DNA of 64,000 nt from Pegoplata infirma (Eukaryota > Arthropoda > Insecta > Diptera > Anthomyiidae). The stretch spans positions 19,431,125 to 19,495,124 of the forward strand of contig OY992537.1 of the NCBI GenBank assembly GCA_963921195.1. Direction: 5' to 3'. Both the position numbers and the translations under genes were made by a program. Below the pieces are notes generated by a model. That model was not told where the DNA came from, searched no databases, and worked only from the letters and a program-made list of their open reading frames with translations. Positions 22,075-33,095 of this stretch are shown here, piece after piece. Position 1 is the first letter of the stretch. Each line of letters begins with the position of its first letter.

Positions 22075-23160
22075 TTTATATGCATAGGCACATAAAATTA
22101 CTACTAACAGTAAGATTTATGAATAACACAGCTCAACATGAAAATGCGTATTGGATTCTGGTAACTGATTTAGGTAGTGTTTATTGCGCTGATTCCAAAT
22201 CTGCGACCCAAATATGTCTATCACGTCAGGATTTTGAGTTATTCGCGGTTAAAGTGCCGAAAAAGGCCATTTTGTACCCTTTTTGAAAGCTTATAATATA
22301 AGACTCTGACATGCGATTGACTTGGTATCAAGCTCATTCAAAAGTATGTAATTTTCTCTATAATACAAGATAAAATTTTCTGGAAATTTAATTTTCTAAA
22401 ATGGTAAAAAAATCATTAACAAAAAACATTCCATTTTTTAAATATTTAGTTTATTTACACAGTATTTTTTAACAAATTTCCATACAAATACACACGTAAA
22501 TATTAAATTTAAAGCACTTGTGGCTAATGATTTTTTCACCATTATAAAAAATTAAATTCAAACAAAATTTGATTTTGTCTTGAAGAGAAAATTACACACT
22601 TTCGAATGAGCTTGATATCAAGTCATTCGCATGTTAGGATCTTATCTTATAGGCGCTCAAAAATGGTAAAAATGGGCCTTTTTTGACACTTTAACAGCGA
22701 TTTTCTCAAAATTGTGACGTGATAGAAAATTTTGAGTGACCGTTTTGGAATCGGGAAACCAAAACCTATAAACTTGTTTTGGCTTAATTCAAAACGCAGC
22801 GACAAACTTCAGATTTGTAGAGCGGTGTAATGCTTGAATAACAAGCATTTCTGAAAAAAATTAAAAATGTCCTATCACAAAACTTGGCATAACTCATTCA
22901 GTTTTTAACCGATTGTTATGTTTTTTGAAGTTTTGGAAAGCCACGTTACTATACTTTTTTACAAAAATAAAAACAAAATTGTTTATTGATGCACTTTCAA
23001 CTTAGAGTGTAAAGAATATGACAAATTTTTCAAAAAATAGAGTTTTTTTTTACTTAATTGATCGTAGCTCCGCCAATTCTGCATCGATTTTTAACGTTTT
23101 TGTTTTGTTTAAAAGGTAAGACTTATACCTTTAAAAAAAATTCATAAAATCGAAAATCGG
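22075..23160 (+). repeat. 1086-bp tandem unit, copy 1
   Basis: It starts TTTATATGCATAGGCACATA. By eye it differs from copy 2 at only two sites (TTTTGTACCC against TTTTGGACCC, and TTGGCTTAAT against TTGGTTTAAT). Each unit is itself a diverged palindrome ('tgattccaaatctgcgaccc' against 'ggaatcgggaaacc'; 'cttggtatcaagctcattc' against 'gaatgagcttgatatcaag'). Confidence 0.85.
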
Positions 23161-24246
23161 TTTATATGCATAGGCACATAAAATTACTACTAACAGTAAG
23201 ATTTATGAATAACACAGCTCAACATGAAAATGCGTATTGGATTCTGGTAACTGATTTAGGTAGTGTTTATTGCGCTGATTCCAAATCTGCGACCCAAATA
23301 TGTCTATCACGTCAGGATTTTGAGTTATTCGCGGTTAAAGTGCCGAAAAAGGCCATTTTGGACCCTTTTTGAAAGCTTATAATATAAGACTCTGACATGC
23401 GATTGACTTGGTATCAAGCTCATTCAAAAGTATGTAATTTTCTCTATAATACAAGATAAAATTTTCTGGAAATTTAATTTTCTAAAATGGTAAAAAAATC
23501 ATTAACAAAAAACATTCCATTTTTTAAATATTTAGTTTATTTACACAGTATTTTTTAACAAATTTCCATACAAATACACACGTAAATATTAAATTTAAAG
23601 CACTTGTGGCTAATGATTTTTTCACCATTATAAAAAATTAAATTCAAACAAAATTTGATTTTGTCTTGAAGAGAAAATTACACACTTTCGAATGAGCTTG
23701 ATATCAAGTCATTCGCATGTTAGGATCTTATCTTATAGGCGCTCAAAAATGGTAAAAATGGGCCTTTTTTGACACTTTAACAGCGATTTTCTCAAAATTG
23801 TGACGTGATAGAAAATTTTGAGTGACCGTTTTGGAATCGGGAAACCAAAACCTATAAACTTGTTTTGGTTTAATTCAAAACGCAGCGACAAACTTCAGAT
23901 TTGTAGAGCGGTGTAATGCTTGAATAACAAGCATTTCTGAAAAAAATTAAAAATGTCCTATCACAAAACTTGGCATAACTCATTCAGTTTTTAACCGATT
24001 GTTATGTTTTTTGAAGTTTTGGAAAGCCACGTTACTATACTTTTTTACAAAAATAAAAACAAAATTGTTTATTGATGCACTTTCAACTTAGAGTGTAAAG
24101 AATATGACAAATTTTTCAAAAAATAGAGTTTTTTTTTACTTAATTGATCGTAGCTCCGCCAATTCTGCATCGATTTTTAACGTTTTTGTTTTGTTTAAAA
24201 GGTAAGACTTATACCTTTAAAAAAAATTCATAAAATCGAAAATCGG
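23161..24246 (+). repeat. 1086-bp tandem unit, copy 2
   Basis: Same length and start as copy 1 and apparently identical to copy 3. The repeated 68-codon frame starting MHRHIKLLL in each copy is a by-product, not a gene. Confidence 0.87.
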
Positions 24247-25332
24247 TTTATATGCATAGGCACATAAAATTACTACTAACAGTAAGATTTATGAATAACA
24301 CAGCTCAACATGAAAATGCGTATTGGATTCTGGTAACTGATTTAGGTAGTGTTTATTGCGCTGATTCCAAATCTGCGACCCAAATATGTCTATCACGTCA
24401 GGATTTTGAGTTATTCGCGGTTAAAGTGCCGAAAAAGGCCATTTTGGACCCTTTTTGAAAGCTTATAATATAAGACTCTGACATGCGATTGACTTGGTAT
24501 CAAGCTCATTCAAAAGTATGTAATTTTCTCTATAATACAAGATAAAATTTTCTGGAAATTTAATTTTCTAAAATGGTAAAAAAATCATTAACAAAAAACA
24601 TTCCATTTTTTAAATATTTAGTTTATTTACACAGTATTTTTTAACAAATTTCCATACAAATACACACGTAAATATTAAATTTAAAGCACTTGTGGCTAAT
24701 GATTTTTTCACCATTATAAAAAATTAAATTCAAACAAAATTTGATTTTGTCTTGAAGAGAAAATTACACACTTTCGAATGAGCTTGATATCAAGTCATTC
24801 GCATGTTAGGATCTTATCTTATAGGCGCTCAAAAATGGTAAAAATGGGCCTTTTTTGACACTTTAACAGCGATTTTCTCAAAATTGTGACGTGATAGAAA
24901 ATTTTGAGTGACCGTTTTGGAATCGGGAAACCAAAACCTATAAACTTGTTTTGGTTTAATTCAAAACGCAGCGACAAACTTCAGATTTGTAGAGCGGTGT
25001 AATGCTTGAATAACAAGCATTTCTGAAAAAAATTAAAAATGTCCTATCACAAAACTTGGCATAACTCATTCAGTTTTTAACCGATTGTTATGTTTTTTGA
25101 AGTTTTGGAAAGCCACGTTACTATACTTTTTTACAAAAATAAAAACAAAATTGTTTATTGATGCACTTTCAACTTAGAGTGTAAAGAATATGACAAATTT
25201 TTCAAAAAATAGAGTTTTTTTTTACTTAATTGATCGTAGCTCCGCCAATTCTGCATCGATTTTTAACGTTTTTGTTTTGTTTAAAAGGTAAGACTTATAC
25301 CTTTAAAAAAAATTCATAAAATCGAAAATCGG
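24247..25332 (+). repeat. 1086-bp tandem unit, copy 3
   Basis: After this copy the sequence departs ('aaaatcggttgcaaattaac') into the outer arm that mirrors 19613-19840. Confidence 0.87.
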
Positions 25333-25524
25333 TTGCAAATTAACAAAGTAATAATTTTTTAAAATTGTATTTTAAGAATTGCCGTTTTTCAACACATTTG
25401 CCAATAAAAAACGTACTTAACGAAGTGATCCAGAAAAACTATGAGTATATCAGTACTCTAAGGACTCCAACTAACCCGAATTTTCATATGAGAACCCCTG
25501 CATTTTTTTGGTGTAGCACAGTGT

Positions 25525-26132
25525 TATTTTAGTTTCATAATGCATACATATTTATAAATTGAAAAGACAAACAAAAGTACATATAAGCTTCAGTAGCTTA
25601 ATTATCTGGCTAAGTATTGCTGTTTCAAATCGGTAGATTTCGAGTTTGAATTGACTACTCATTTTTAATTTAAAAACACAGTGTAAAATTTCCGAATTTA
25701 TAGTAGGAGTCCAGTTTCCTACAATAAATTGGGTAAACTTCAACAAATTTTGACTAGAGTTAGTTTTTGTTAAGGGTAAAAAAGCACATGTATTATTGAT
25801 CCATGATCGATTCTAAGACATTCTCTGAATGTCCGTCTGTCCATCCGTCGGTCTGTAGATAAAACAATGCAGTCAAAAACAAAACATCTAGCATCGAGGG
25901 ATTAGAAAAATTTCGTTTTTTTCGGCCTGCCCCCCTTTTAAGTGTTTGATACAAAAAAAAGTTTGAGTAATGATAGAATTGTATAACTTCCGTTTTTTTA
26001 ATAAAATTGTATAACTTTAGTGCAAAAAAACATTATAAATTAATTAATAATGTTAATTAATCACAGCTCCAGTCGAAGCCCTCCGCCAAAAAAAAACATG
26101 TTAGAGGTTAACACATTTTTTTTTTTTTGGTA
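25525..26132. other. AT-rich DNA with a short GTCY block
   Basis: No gene. 'gtccgtctgtccatccgtcgg' at about 25831-25852 follows 'gatccatgatcgattctaag', a decayed GTCY-type repeat. The stretch 25670-25745 resembles 7480-7550. Confidence 0.45.
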
Positions 26133-26408
26133 CACAGAAAAAAAAAATTTGTCAATACAATTAATTTCATTGTTAATACAATTAAACATTTAATTGAAAC
26201 TGAGCCTACATTGGATTTTGTCAATACAACAATGACATTTGTAACGTTTGAAAAAAAAATCAACTACATTCATTGTTACATTAACAATGAAATTAATTGA
26301 AAAATTTGTAAAATCTAAAAATAGAATAAAAAATAATCTGAAATCTAAAAATAGAATAAAAAATAATCTAAAAATAGAAAAAAAAAAATAAAATAAAAAA
26401 AAAAATGT

Positions 26409-26481
26409 CAACCGCCATCTGGCATCGAACCCGCAACCTTCGTGCTACGCGTCTAGCACACTACCACTGTGCTATCCTTAT
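26409..26481 (-). repeat. tRNA-like module (SINE-type Pol III promoter), copy a
   Basis: Read on the minus strand: TAGCACAGTGGTAGTGTGC is an A-box-like D arm with a perfect 4-bp stem (GCAC/GTGC), and GGTTCGATGCC is a B-box. The T stem is imperfect and no acceptor stem pairs, so it is tRNA-derived rather than a tRNA gene. Confidence 0.5.
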
Positions 26482-26578
26482 ACATATTTGTACTTGACTA
26501 AACGTCATATTTAAAACAGTCTACAATTAGAATGATAAAAAAAAACTAAAATTGGAAATTAAAAAAAAAAAAAAAAGT

Positions 26579-26648
26579 TCCGCCAACTGGCGGCGAACCC
26601 GCAACCTTCATGATTCGAAGCTAGCACACTACCACCGTGCTATTCCTC
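26579..26648 (-). repeat. tRNA-like module, copy b
   Basis: Minus strand: TAGCACGGTGGTAGTGTGC then GCGGGTTCGCCGCC. The segment between pairs CTTC with GAAG around a 7-nt loop, like a relic anticodon arm. Confidence 0.5.
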
Positions 26649-26858
26649 ATGTATATTTAAAGTTAACTAAATGCGTACATAAGGTATCTGTGATTTCAAT
26701 ATGCACTTTTTGCGTTTTTAACAATAATAAAAAATGTGGCATTATACATATTTAAAAATAAATAATAATGTTGCATCACACAAATTTAAAAAAATCTAAA
26801 AATAGGATAACAAAAAAATAATCTCAAATAAAAAAAAAAAACAAAAATAAAAAACTTT

Positions 26859-26935
26859 TCCGCCAACTGGCAGCGAACCCGAAACCTTCATGATTCGAGT
26901 TTAGCACACTACCACTGTGCTATCGTCGCATATAT
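26859..26935 (-). repeat. tRNA-like module, copy c
   Basis: Minus strand: TAGCACAGTGGTAGTGTGC then CGGGTTCGCTGCC. It is closest to copy b (shared 'cttcatgattcgag' on the plus strand). Confidence 0.5.
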
Positions 26936-27158
26936 TTGTGCTTGATTAAATGTGTTTATAAATTGTTTGTGTTATTAATGTGAATTTTGTGGAATCTTTA
27001 ACAATGATTTTAATTCATGCGTTTAATTGGAAATAAAACCGGATTTTTGTCACATTAACAATACACATTGTTGATACAATTAAAAACGTTGTTGAACTAG
27101 TATTTCGTTGGTAACAATTTGTTTTGTTACTCTTGATTTTACGATATTTTTTTCTGTG

Positions 27159-28072
27159 TATGGTCTACACTAATAAAAGAATTAATTAAATATAGCTCAA
27201 TCGATTCATAGTTTTATTTTTTACCAAATAATTTTCTGCGTATTTTTTTTTTTTTAAACAAAAAATCACTTAAGTTTGTCAGTTCGTCCCCCAGCCTAAT
27301 TTTTAAAAATATATACAAAATTCTTCCTTTAACATTTTTTTTATCATTTCTATCAGTATCCTTTGCCCTTTTGTAGACAAAACTTAACTTCTCCTGTTAC
27401 CATAAATTTTCCTGTTAACTCAAATACCGGTATCTGTAAGTTCTCTCGTATGTTATTAACATTCTATGTTTTGTTTTGTTTAACTGTTAAAAATTTACCA
27501 CTATTATTTTGTAATGTTAAGGGATGGTTTTTTCTTGGGTTTAAAAACATCGCTTGTTAACAGGCTCGTGCTAGTAGCACCTGTTACGAAGTATTAACAA
27601 CTGAAAGGATTTAGATATGAGTGTTATATGAATAAAATTTTGTTGTTTTTTTATGATTTAAAAATTTTAGTTTTATCTATTGCACAGTGGATTATTATCG
27701 AATTTGGTTGGAAATAGTATAGCTTAAGTAATTTCGAGATTAAGGAGAAGTTCACATGTCCGATAGATGCGCCTTCAGGGGCCCCTAAAGTAGGACACCT
27801 TTTGCATACAAAGGCTTTAAGTGCTTGCCAATTTGTTGTAAATACCTAAAATAAAAATGCATTTGAATGGGGAATATTTAAATTTTTTCCGATCATGGTC
27901 CAGTTTTTTGGGTCAGTTAGAGCGGTAGGAGCAAATTTCATAAAAATGCCATTTTGTATGGGAATCAGGGTAAAAATTAATAGTGGTCGGTCTTGGCATT
28001 GACCATTCTAAGACGCACCATTGGAGGAGTGGATCTGATAAAACGATTGGAAAACTACAATAACAAAATAAA
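27159..28072. other. AT-rich DNA with a dispersed-repeat fragment
   Basis: 27680-27860 ('gcacagtggattattatcg', 'acatgtccgatagatgcgcc', 'aaagtaggacac') is related to 10545-10790. 27895-27960 ('gttagagcggtaggagcaaa') matches 45893-45950. The frame 27363-27560 has no recognisable domain. Confidence 0.4.
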
Positions 28073-30590
28073 CAAGTAAAAAAAATAAATTCGGCCTCGC
28101 AGAATGTAGTGATACCCTCCACAATTTCAAAAAGGTTATTGAAAAAAACTTTATTTAAAAGGAAATTATTTTTGAAAAAAAAAAATTTTGAAAAAAATTT
28201 CTGCAAAAAAAAAATTTCTGCAAAAAAAAATTTGGGAAAAAAATCCGCGATTTTTTTCTTTTTTTGTCAAAAAATATGTTCGTACTTGTTTAAATACCAT
28301 TTGGTATTCAATTACGTTCACATATGTCAACTAGCAGCCGAATTAAAGCATTTTGTATATTTAGGTTATGTTGAATGTACTAAAATTTTGGAGGAGTCCT
28401 TTTATTTTCGTTCATAACTTTTGAACCGCTGAACCGATATCGCTCAAATACAATACCGAACTTCTCGGGAGAACTTCCAATAAACATGTAAAGTTTCAGT
28501 CACATCCGTGTAATATTTTGGCGGTGATAACCATTTCCACAGACAGACAGACGGACATCGCTAGAATGTCTTAAAATCGATAGGTGATCATGAATATATA
28601 TGGGGCATTCCATGCCAAATCACTCACTTTTAGGCCCGACCCCCTTCGATTAATTTTATTTTTGGATATGTTTTAGTACGTATTAAATGCAACTTCCAGC
28701 AACTTCAAAATGGCGATTTTTTCCAAAAAATTAAAAAATTTAAATTTTCAATCAATTTTGACCAGTAAAAAATATAGATATATTAAAAAAAGATGGACAA
28801 CATTTTGTTGGTAGTTAAATGTAGTTTTAGAAAAAAAATATGAAAAATTATTCGAAGTAATTATCACTTGTTTTTTATCGTATAAAAATTAAAATCGACT
28901 TTTTGAAAAAGTCCGAAACCTTCGATTTTTTTTTAAAAATGTCAAAAAATTCTACTCTAAATTCCGCAACTTTTAAGTCATAATTCGAGATGTGATCGTA
29001 ATTCGTTCTATTTTTATTCAAATTTTGAAAATTGCACTTTTTTTTTTTGACTCTGGTTTATTTTATATGGTGCTCCAAAAAAAATAATTTGGTAAATATT
29101 GACCGTAACTTCCCCTAGATATATTAACTTGGGTGTAAAAATACGTCTCAGAAAATTTTAGGATGATCGGACATGGGTAAGGCGTGCCGCATCGGCTTTG
29201 AAGTTTGAAAATCGGATTACAAGGGAAAATATGCATTTTTTTCTGTTTTCTTAATTTTGTTGGTATTTTAAGTTAATTTTGAATTCAAATGGCATCTAAC
29301 GTGTGGCAGACAACTTGATTAATCAATATAATCCGATTTTTGAAATTCATTGAAATTTTCTACTGTAATAACATTTTTTTATTCTTCAAGTTCAAATGTT
29401 ATTAGATGACAAGTATTTTTCATATTGTGTTTTGCTAACATTTTTTAAATTAGTGCTAAAAATGCCTGCATTTTCCACACCCTTTTGAAATCTCTATTTA
29501 AAAAAAAAAAATATTTTTTTTGTTTTAAATTTTGGAAAAGTCAAAAAAATATTACACTGAAACATGAATAATGAAAAAATGTTATTACAGTAGGAAATTT
29601 CAATAAATTTAAAAAAAGGGCCTCGTATTTTTTAATCAAGTTGTATGGCACACGCTAGATGCCTGGGGAAGTTGTAATAACTTGGCTGATTTTCAACCGA
29701 TTTTAGTTTTTAGTACCTTATTAGAAAGGCATTTTACTCCACATCATAATTCTGTAATCACTTGAATAAAAACTTAACTTAAAATACCAAAGAAATTGCG
29801 AAAACAGAAAAAAAATCATATTTTTCCTTGTAATCCGTTTTTTAAACTTCAAAGACCATGCTAAGCGCCTTACACATGTCCGATCGTCCCAAATTTTTGT
29901 GAGACATATATTTACCTCCAAATGAATATATTTAGGGTAAGTTAGGGTCAGTATCTACCATTTTTTTTTTTTTTGGAGCTCCATGTAAAATAAATCAGAG
30001 CCAAAACATAAAAGGTGCAATTTTAAAAATTAAAAAAAAAATAGAAAGAATTGTGATCACATCTCGAGTTATGGCTTAAAAGTTGCATAATTTAGAGTAG
30101 AATTCTTATAGTTTTTTACAAAAAAATCGAAGGTTTCTGACTTTTCCAAAAAGTCGATTTTAATTTTTAAACGTCAAAAAATAAGTGATAATTACTTCGA
30201 ATAATTTTTTCACATTTTTTTTCTAAAACTACATTTAAATACCAACAAAAAGTTGTCCAACTTTTTTTAAAATATCTATATTTTTTACTGGTCAAAATTG
30301 ATTGAAAATTTAAATTTTTTCATTTTTTGGAAAAAATCGCCATTTTGAAAAATTGATTACTCAACACCACCTTGGTATAAAAGGCTGAAAATTTGGCTGC
30401 AAGTTGCATTTAATACGTACTAAAATAAAATCCAAAAATAAAATTAATCGAAGGGGGTCGGGCCTAAAAGTGAGTGATTTGGCATGGAATGCCCCATATA
30501 CTTTATGGGGTCCCAGACCGATATTTCGATGAGTTACAAACGGAGTGACAAACTTATATATACCCTCTATCACTAAGTGGAGGGTATAAT
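28073..30590 (+). repeat. GTCY-type repeat split by a palindrome
   Basis: The left part 28073-28600 runs from 'acaagtaaaaaaaataaattcgg' through 'agacagacagacggacatcgc' to 'catgaatatata'. The right part from 30497 runs 'tactttatggggtcccagacc' to 'agtggagggtataataatag'. Uninterrupted copies read 'catgaatatatatactttatgg' (55265), so the 1896-bp palindrome between is an insertion. Confidence 0.7.
28601..30496. mobile_element. TA-flanked palindromic element, 1896 bp
   Basis: The left end is TGGGGCATTCCATGCCAAAT and the right end ATTTGGCATGGAATGCCCCA, flanked by TA. The arms stay in register throughout: 'gacccccttcgattaatttt' against 'aaaattaatcgaagggggtc', 'ttccaaaaaatt' against its mirror, and 'atatggtgctccaaaaaaaa' against 'ttttttggagctccatgtaa'. 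The axis is near 29550. No ORF covers an arm. The terminus shares TGRGGCATTCCAYRCCAAAT with family B. The TA duplication suggests a Tc1/mariner-like mechanism, but no transposase confirms it. Confidence 0.75.
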
Positions 30591-30599
30591 AATAGTAAT

Positions 30600-30984
30600 A
30601 ATAATCCCCCAAAAAAAAAATCTAGAATCAATAGAGTTTTGCACCAAAAAAATTTAAAAAAATCAAAGAATACAAACGTTTCCAAAAATGAGATATAAAT
30701 TTTAAAACTTTAAAATCGCATAATAGAACACTTTTGAAAATTTTGTTAGTGTTTTTTTCTAAACAGAACGTAAAAATGCCTACGAATTTTGTACTCTTGC
30801 CCAAAACATTGAATCATGATAATGTTTAGCGGAAGATTTGGGTGTACTTGCCAAAGCAAAGTTTTTCTTTAGAAAAAATAATACTATGTATATTCATTTG
30901 CCATTCCATGCAAAACGAATTGAAATATTGGTCGAGGACCCCATTAAAAAACTAAAAAATCTGTACATTTCGTAAGTGAGTGCA
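30600..30984. repeat. Dispersed repeat pair with 47395-47600
   Basis: 'gaattttgtactcttgcccaa', 'cttgccaaagcaaagttttt' and 'ttgccattccatgcaaaacg' recur in the same order and orientation at 47415-47540. Confidence 0.6.
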
Positions 30985-31835
30985 AAAACAAGTAAGAAAA
31001 TTATAGTCGGTCACGACCGACCATATAATACCCTACACCAGAGTTTCCCGAAAAATGGGGCCCAAGTTCAAACATGGACTGATTAGATCTATATTTTGTC
31101 AAATCTTTAATAGCTGTAAAAGGCATTCACAAATCAAATTTGAGTGGAATAGGCTTCTTTTTGCTGACAATAAACCGCTTCAACTGAATATCGGGCGAAA
31201 TTTTTCATATGTGACCTAAGTCCAAAAATGGTTCGATGATAATCAGATTTGATAAGGTTATTAAAGTACGCGTTTAACATACACAAACAGAATTTTAATT
31301 AAATATTTTCTATTTTCATAAATTTTGAGAGATTTATGTAAAAATCGGGAAGGTGGTTTGTATGGGGGCTAAAAGAAGTCCTGGTCCGATTTCTTTAAAA
31401 TTCGGAATGTGTGGATGAAACATGATTACCTGCCAAATTTCGAAAAGATACATATTAAAATGCGGCTATTAGAGTAGTTTGAGCCAAAACTAAAGAGGAC
31501 CTTTGTATGGGGGCTAGGTCTAAATATGGACCGATTTTTTCGAATTTCAATAGGTTTCGTCCTTGGGCCAAAAGAGGCTTAAGTTTTAAATTTCAAGTCA
31601 CTTGATTAAAAATTGCGACCTGTATCGTGTTTACACCGTTTACATGGACAGACAGACGGACGGACGGACATCGCTAAATCGACTCAAAAAGTGATTCTAA
31701 GTCAATCGGTATACTTAAAAGTGGGTCTAGGACCAATATTTCGGGTAGTTACAATCATCAGCACAAACTCATTATACCCTGTACCACAGTGTGGTGAGGG
31801 TATAATCATAGAGTGTGGTGAGGGTATAATCATAG
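30985..31835 (+). repeat. Dispersed repeat with GACR block, copy 1
   Basis: It begins ACAAGTAAGAAAATTATAGT then CGGTCACGACCGACC (a small palindrome) and ends at 'tgtggtgagggtataatcat', the last part duplicated. It has the GACAGACGGACGGACGGACA block at about 31650. A second copy, about 90% alike by eye, runs from 63330 off the right edge. Confidence 0.7.
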
Positions 31836-32610
31836 AGTAAAGAATATATCAGAGATTTTGATAGGCCCCAAAACAATATGTCACTTTATATAAATTGGTT
31901 CTCTTAATGTTTAAGAGAGTTTTTACATGCAATAGCATGGGCAACACTAAGAGAACCAACTTTTTCAGAGAGGAAATTAAATGGTAGCCAACCAACCTGA
32001 TACCCACTGGGTATAATAAGTGCAAAAAAGTGTTTTTACATTTTGGAGAGTATAAAAGATTCGGCACCAAAGAATATACCACTTTCACTTGTTTTATGTA
32101 CATTTGATAAACAAATGGAAAATTTTTATGCGAAAAGCTTAGACTTGGTAAAAAAGAAGTTTTTGGTAAAAAAAAATGATTTTTTTTCACGAAAAACAAA
32201 ATTATGTTAAATAAAATTTAAAGAACCCAAAATTTTTGGTGAAAAAAAAATGTTGATGAAAAAAAGTTTTTCATGAATTTTTTTAATGAAAAGAAACATT
32301 TTTTGATGTAAAAAAAAATGATGGAAAAAAATATGAAAAAAAAATTTTTGGTGAGAAAAAAATTGATAATAAAAAATTTGATAAAAAATTTGATGAAAAA
32401 AAAATTGATGAAAAAAAAAATTAATAAAAAAAATTAATGAAAAAAAAAAATTTATGAAAAAAAAAATTGATAAAAAAACAAAAAAATTGATGAAAAAAAA
32501 TTGATGAAAAATTTTTTTTTTATGAAAAAAAATAATTGATAAAAAAAAAAAAATTATGAAAAAAAAAATGAATGAAAAAAAAAATATGATGAAAAAAAAA
32601 AAAACAAGTG
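31836..32610. repeat. Low-complexity GATGAAAAAA-type tract and flank
   Basis: 32207-32610 is dense in 'gatgaaaaaaaa' and 'aattaatgaaaa' and gives long Phe/Ile-rich frames that are not genes. Tracts of the same kind lie at 43000-43440 (opposite strand) and 55490-55840. A short hairpin surrounds 'ggttctcttaatgtttaagag' near 31900-31965. Confidence 0.7.
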
Positions 32611-33095
32611 AGAGTGTTACATTCGGCTGTGCAAAATCTTTTATACCCACCAAAATGTAAAAAAAATATTTAAAAAATCCAGGGGCGTCTTTTTTTTTTG
32701 GGGGGGGGGGGGGGTTGGTGGGAGACGTTAAGGGGCACCTTCCCCTTGCGATTTTGAACTTCTTCTGAGATAAGAATGTTGCATTTGCTTACCAAAAGTA
32801 CAAAAAACTCTGCAAAAAATGCGGTTTTTCTTGGGTTGGTTTAGTTCTCCAAGGGGGAACTTTTTTCCCCTTGGTCCGATTTTGCCCATTTCCGAACTTA
32901 ACCTTCCTAGGAATATAAGACATATTCGTGCCAAACTTCGGAAGTCTAGCTTTTATTTATTTTGGACTGTATCGTGTCCTCTACAGACAGACAGACGGAC
33001 GGACATCGCTAGAATGTCTTAGAATCGATCACTGATCAATAAAATATATACTTTATGGGGTCCTAGACCGATATTTCGATGCGTTATACAAAAAC
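32611..33095 (+). repeat. Dispersed repeat pair with 48790-49325
   Basis: 'ttccccttgcgattttgaac', 'tctccaagggggaactttt', 'ggtccgattttgccc' and the GACAGACGGACGGACATCGC block followed by 'atgtcttagaatcgatcac' recur in order near 48830-49270. A run of about 15 G lies at 32700. Confidence 0.6.

Larger units (their letters stand above)
19613..25524. repeat. Giant compound palindrome, 5.9 kb, ACACTGTGCTAC ends
   Basis: The left end is ACACTGTGCTACAAAAG and the right end TGTAGCACAGTGT. The left arm runs 'atgcaggggttctcatatg', 'gtacttttttattggcaaatg'-like sequence, 'ggttaaaaactgaatgag', to 'gtgcctatgcatataaac'. The right arm is the reverse complement in the same order, but with three tandem 1086-bp units where the left has a deletion derivative of one. 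The symmetry continues across 'gcatataaac/gtttatatgc' into the element at 20156-22073, so the axis lies within that element. The left arm's internal deletion has GAATAAC at its junction. No gene is carried. Confidence 0.78.
26133..27158. mobile_element. TA-flanked CACAGAAAA MITE, 1026 bp, carrying three tRNA-like modules
   Basis: The ends are CACAGAAAAAAAAAA and TTTTTTTCTGTG with TA at 26131-26132 and 27159-27160. Terminal parts contain ATTGTTAATACAATTAAA-like motifs in opposite orientations. The middle holds three minus-strand tRNA-like modules separated by A-rich stretches. Same family as 3816-4743 and 39315-39832, neither of which shows the modules. Confidence 0.65.

Noticed and set aside
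22081..24458. Three repeated frames starting MHRHIKLLL
   Set aside because: They are by-products of the 1086-bp tandem units. Near-identical DNA, not conserved protein, explains the repetition.
32207..32653. 148-codon Phe/Ile-rich frame, with similar ones at 43108-43446 and 55318-55917
   Set aside because: Translation of A/T low-complexity repeats; composition is that of the simple sequence.
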